Shown one piece after another: positions 14,431 through 16,693 of a DNA stretch of 16,693 nucleotides. Source of the DNA: Firmicutes bacterium UBA4996 (GTDB lineage: Bacteria; Bacillota; Limnochordia; Darwinibacteriales; Darwinibacteriaceae); assembly GCA_002396805.1 (NCBI GenBank), contig DGYW01000042.1, positions 26,411 through 43,103 on the forward strand. The letters run 5' to 3'. The position numbers and the translations under genes were made by a program. Each line of letters opens with the position of its first letter. Position 1 is the stretch's first letter. Under the pieces are notes generated by a model that was not told where the DNA came from, did no database searches, and worked only from the letters and a program-made list of their open reading frames with translations.

Positions 14431-14775
14431 GTGAGATTGGCACTAGAACGCTTAGTTAAAAAGCCTCAACTTCCGTATGTTGTGATCGTTTTGATTGTTT
14501 TGTTCGCTAAACGGTATTTGACACCAAATCTTGGTCCACAAGGTTTTTACTTTTCCTATTGGACCTTTTTGATTATTATCCTTGTGGCGTATTTGACCAC
14601 TACATTGATAAGCAAAAGAATTGAAGCAAGTAAATTGCACCTAACTGGATTTATCTTTCTGCTTGTATCGATGTTCGTCCCCTCCTCAAATGAACTTGTT
14701 TCCTTAATCTTGGTCATCTTTGGGAGCACCTTGTTAGCAAGCCCAACTGTCAAAGGAGAGACTGGGGATGACTAA
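14431..14775 (+). CDS. Small four-pass membrane protein, unknown
   Basis: I do not recognise this 114-residue protein. It has a short basic N-terminus and four hydrophobic segments: about 15-29 (LPYVVIVLIVLFAKR), 39-60 (FYFSYWTFLIIILVAYLTT), 68-85 (HLTGFIFLLVSMFVPSS) and 88-105 (ELVSLILVIFGSTLLAS). The tail is acidic. The GTG at 14431 is only 3 bases from AGGAG; a TTG at 14437 has a better 9-base gap and may be the real start. It lies 52 bases after the S41 peptidase gene and overlaps the next small membrane protein gene by 8 bases, so the two are probably co-translated and may form a complex. Confidence 0.65.
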   Translation: MRLALERLVKKPQLPYVVIVLIVLFAKRYLTPNLGPQGFYFSYWTFLIIILVAYLTTTLISKRIEASKLHLTGFIFLLVSMFVPSSNELVSLILVIFGSTLLASPTVKGETGDD

Positions 14776-15007
14776 GATTAAGTTGTTTCTCGCAGTCTTC
14801 ATACCAGCTTATGTATTATCTAGGGTCCTCATGGGTCTTTTTAACTTTTCAGGTTTTAGCTTCAATGAACCTAGTTTCTTAACGCTAATTTTTGATTTAG
14901 TAATTTGGTTTCTTTCTTGGTCTGTGGCCTATATTCTCTACGTCACACTGCGCCACGGCGGGAAAGCTAAATCCAATGAATCTAAAGTAGAATTAGATTA
15001 TAGATAG
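14768..15007 (+). CDS. Small two-pass membrane protein, unknown
   Basis: This unrecognised 79-residue protein has two hydrophobic segments (about 5-24 and 39-61, the latter LIFDLVIWFLSWSVAYIL) and a polar, charged C-terminal tail (RHGGKAKSNESK). By the positive-inside rule, both ends are probably cytoplasmic. The ATG overlaps the end of the upstream gene (ATGACTAA), typical of translational coupling, and AAAGGAG lies about 10 bases before it. The aldo/keto reductase gene starts 11 bases downstream. Confidence 0.65.
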   Translation: MTKIKLFLAVFIPAYVLSRVLMGLFNFSGFSFNEPSFLTLIFDLVIWFLSWSVAYILYVTLRHGGKAKSNESKVELDYR

Positions 15008-15018
15008 GAGATGACTAC

Positions 15019-15963
15019 ATGAAGTATCGTAGATTAGGTCGTTCGGGTTTAAAGGTGAGCGAGATTTCCCTAGGTAGTTGGCTCACCTATGGTAAATCAG
15101 TAGAAGATGACACTGCAACCAAAACCATCCGACGGGCTTACGAGTTGGGTATTAATTCCTTTGACTCTGCTAATGTGTACGAGCGGGGCGAAGGTGAGAA
15201 AGTTATGGCCAAGGCTTTGCGACCGTTTCGTCGTGAATCCTACATTATTACTACTAAGGCTTTTTGGCCCATGGGTGATGGTGTTAACGATCGAGGCTTG
15301 TCCCGGAAGCATGTTTTTGAACAGCTGCATGCTAGTCTTCAGCGGATGGAACTTGATTATGTCGACATCTTCTACTGTCACCGCTACGATCCAGAGACAC
15401 CAGTGGAAGAGACTCTGCGGACTATCGATGACATGATCCGCCAAGGAAAAGTCCTTTATGCTGGTGTTAGTGAATGGACCGCTGCCCAAATTCAAGAAGC
15501 TATAACAGTCGCTGATCAGTATCTATTGGATCGAATTGTAGTCAACCAGCCTTCGTACAGTATGCTTAATCGTTACATTGAAAAGGAAGTTATCCCCGTA
15601 AGTAGTAAATTAGGAGTTGGCCAGATTGTTTTTTCACCTTTGGCCCAAGGGGTCTTAACAGGAAAATATCGAGGTGGGCGCATTCCTGAAGGTACAAGGG
15701 CCTCTAATCCCGAGATTAACCAGTGGGTTAACAACATGATTAGTTCGGGAATTATGGATAAAGTGGATGCTCTAGAAGATCTCGCCAATGAGCTTGGGAT
15801 TACCTTCGCCGAAATGGCCTTAGCTTGGATTTTGAGGCAACCTAATGTGACTAGTGCCTTAGTGGGTGCTTCTCGCCCAGAACAGATCGAGGCTAATGTG
15901 AAAGCCGTTGAGGTAGAATTATGCCACGAGACCTTAGACAAAATTGAGGCTCTCTTAGCTTAA
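15019..15963 (+). CDS. Aldo/keto reductase
   Basis: This 314-residue NAD(P)H-dependent reductase of aldehydes or ketones belongs to the aldo/keto reductase superfamily and looks most like the Kv-beta/YghZ branch. The catalytic tetrad is visible: Asp49 and Tyr54 in FDSANVYERGEGE, Lys80 in YIITTK and His121 in IFYCHRYDPETPVEETL. Cofactor-binding segments near the C-terminus are also present (SPLAQGVLTGKYRGG and ALVGASRPEQIEANVKA). The ATG follows AGGAGATG. It is the last gene of the co-directional run after the S41 peptidase and two small membrane proteins, and a long hairpin follows its stop. No link between its reaction and the peptidase is obvious. Confidence 0.92.
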   Translation: MKYRRLGRSGLKVSEISLGSWLTYGKSVEDDTATKTIRRAYELGINSFDSANVYERGEGEKVMAKALRPFRRESYIITTKAFWPMGDGVNDRGLSRKHVFEQLHASLQRMELDYVDIFYCHRYDPETPVEETLRTIDDMIRQGKVLYAGVSEWTAAQIQEAITVADQYLLDRIVVNQPSYSMLNRYIEKEVIPVSSKLGVGQIVFSPLAQGVLTGKYRGGRIPEGTRASNPEINQWVNNMISSGIMDKVDALEDLANELGITFAEMALAWILRQPNVTSALVGASRPEQIEANVKAVEVELCHETLDKIEALLA

Positions 15964-15971
15964 AAGAAGTC

Positions 15972-16014
15972 AACAAGGAGACAGACTCACCACAGAGTGA
16001 CCTGTCTCCTTGTT
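15972..16014 (+). terminator. Long hairpin after the aldo/keto reductase gene
   Basis: A perfect 13-bp stem, AACAAGGAGACAG (15972-15984) with its complement (16002-16014), encloses a smaller ACTC/GAGT stem. It starts 9 bases after the stop codon. There is no real T run, only TTGTT at the stem end, so it is a likely but not textbook terminator and may also protect the 3' end of the mRNA. Confidence 0.65.
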
Positions 16015-16154
16015 CATATGGGCTGTTGTATCCAGCAATTCACTACAGGAGTTTCAACTTTTTCACAGAATGAAGTTGTGATGTACCTAACAAGGAAACC
16101 CACCTCTATTTTTGAAACAACATAAGGTACTCATTAGGGAGGTCGATTTGAACA

Positions 16155-16693
16155 ATGCACGAATCCATTGTGCCCGAAAGGCTTAGGGACAAGCAAAAAA
16201 AGCGCAAAAAACAAGGCTCAAGCAAACAGCTTGGTTTAATTGTCTTCACTTTAGTCGCAATTGCTCTCATTGCCTATGGTGCTTATTACTTTTTCATTCC
16301 CAAACAAGAAGCCTTCCAGCTTGATTTTTATACTTACGCCCAAGTAGGCACCAGGGACTTTTTAGAGACACTGGCAGCTAAGGGTACCATTATTCCCAAA
16401 AAAGTGGTGGCCATTGAACCTAAGATAGGGGCTATGGTTGAAGAAGTCTTGGTACAAGAGGGTCAAGATGTAATAGAAGGCGATCCTTTAATTAGACTGT
16501 ATTCCCAAGAGGTAATCGCAGAAAAGAATAATGCTGAGACCGAGCTAGGTGAGGCCAAGGCCAAACTAGCACAACTAGGCATGGATCAAGAATTAGAGAT
16601 GGCGAATGAGCGTGTGAAAGTCTTAGACGCAAGAGAACAATTAGAGCAGGCCCAAAGCAACCTAGAGTTGCAAAAAGTGCTCTTTGGTTATGG
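16155..16693 (+). CDS. HlyD/RND-type membrane fusion protein, N-terminal part (3' end outside window)
   Basis: The first 179 residues of an efflux adaptor subunit are visible. A basic N-terminus (RLRDKQKKRKKQ) is followed by one membrane segment (about residues 27-46, LGLIVFTLVAIALIAYGAYY). A half-lipoyl domain comes next at about 60-105 (KGTIIPKKVVAIEPKIGAMV, then EEVLVQEGQDVIEGDPLIRL), then the start of a long alpha-helical hairpin rich in Glu, Ala and Leu. Such proteins link an inner-membrane ABC or RND pump to export; in Gram-positive bacteria the usual partner is a MacB-like ABC transporter, expected downstream. The ATG at 16155 is the first possible start after an in-frame TGA, with GGGAGGT about 11 bases upstream, slightly far. 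No convincing promoter was found in the 140 bases before it. Confidence 0.85.
   Translation, partial: MHESIVPERLRDKQKKRKKQGSSKQLGLIVFTLVAIALIAYGAYYFFIPKQEAFQLDFYTYAQVGTRDFLETLAAKGTIIPKKVVAIEPKIGAMVEEVLVQEGQDVIEGDPLIRLYSQEVIAEKNNAETELGEAKAKLAQLGMDQELEMANERVKVLDAREQLEQAQSNLELQKVLFGY

Noticed and set aside
15097..15941. Long antisense and shifted frames within the aldo/keto reductase gene
   Set aside because: The catalytic tetrad and full family length are in the main frame; the others are shadows with no recognisable domain.
16112..16140. TTGAAA as a -35 for the membrane fusion protein gene
   Set aside because: No acceptable -10 lies 16-18 bases downstream.

Overview
The window looks like the chromosome of a spore-forming, probably anaerobic member of the Bacillota (Firmicutes). 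Four points suggest this: a YpeB-type spore germination protein, a UPF0302/YpiB-family protein, a SipS-type signal peptidase, and LexA/DinR boxes of the Gram-positive form GAAC-N4-GTTC. Ribosome binding sites are strong AGGAGG types, and GTG and TTG starts are common. No rRNA, tRNA, CRISPR array or insertion sequence was seen. The species cannot be named from this sequence.

Left part (1-5525): the 3' end of ypeB runs into a minus-strand cassette and overlaps it tail to tail. Read in its own direction the cassette is a Y-family polymerase-like protein without catalytic acids (ImuB-like), a small DUF6504-like protein, and an error-prone-type DnaE with an intact active site (ImuC/DnaE2-like). 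Its promoter is near consensus (TTGACT-N17-TATAAT). One perfect GAAC-N4-GTTC box fills the spacer and a second sits just downstream of the -10. This is a LexA-controlled translesion synthesis 'mutasome' with no ImuA in view, and it is the most interesting system in the window.

Middle (5526-8720): rightward genes encode a PhnP-like metallo-beta-lactamase-fold hydrolase, a UPF0302 protein and a type I signal peptidase that starts with TTG. They end at a terminator whose loop holds the stop codon of a leftward DUF502 membrane protein. Next comes a decayed patatin-like phospholipase gene, followed by two perfect hairpins.

Right part (8720-16693): a Gfo/Idh/MocA oxidoreductase diverges from a sugar-phosphate isomerase/epimerase-like TIM barrel protein. 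Then come a TipA-like MerR regulator with its own 19-bp-spacer promoter and palindromic operator; a DUF1538 membrane protein paired with a shortened PII-like protein; a probable operon of an exported S41 peptidase, two small unknown membrane proteins and an aldo/keto reductase; and the start of an HlyD-type membrane fusion protein cut by the window end. Most of these units are separated by clear intrinsic terminators.
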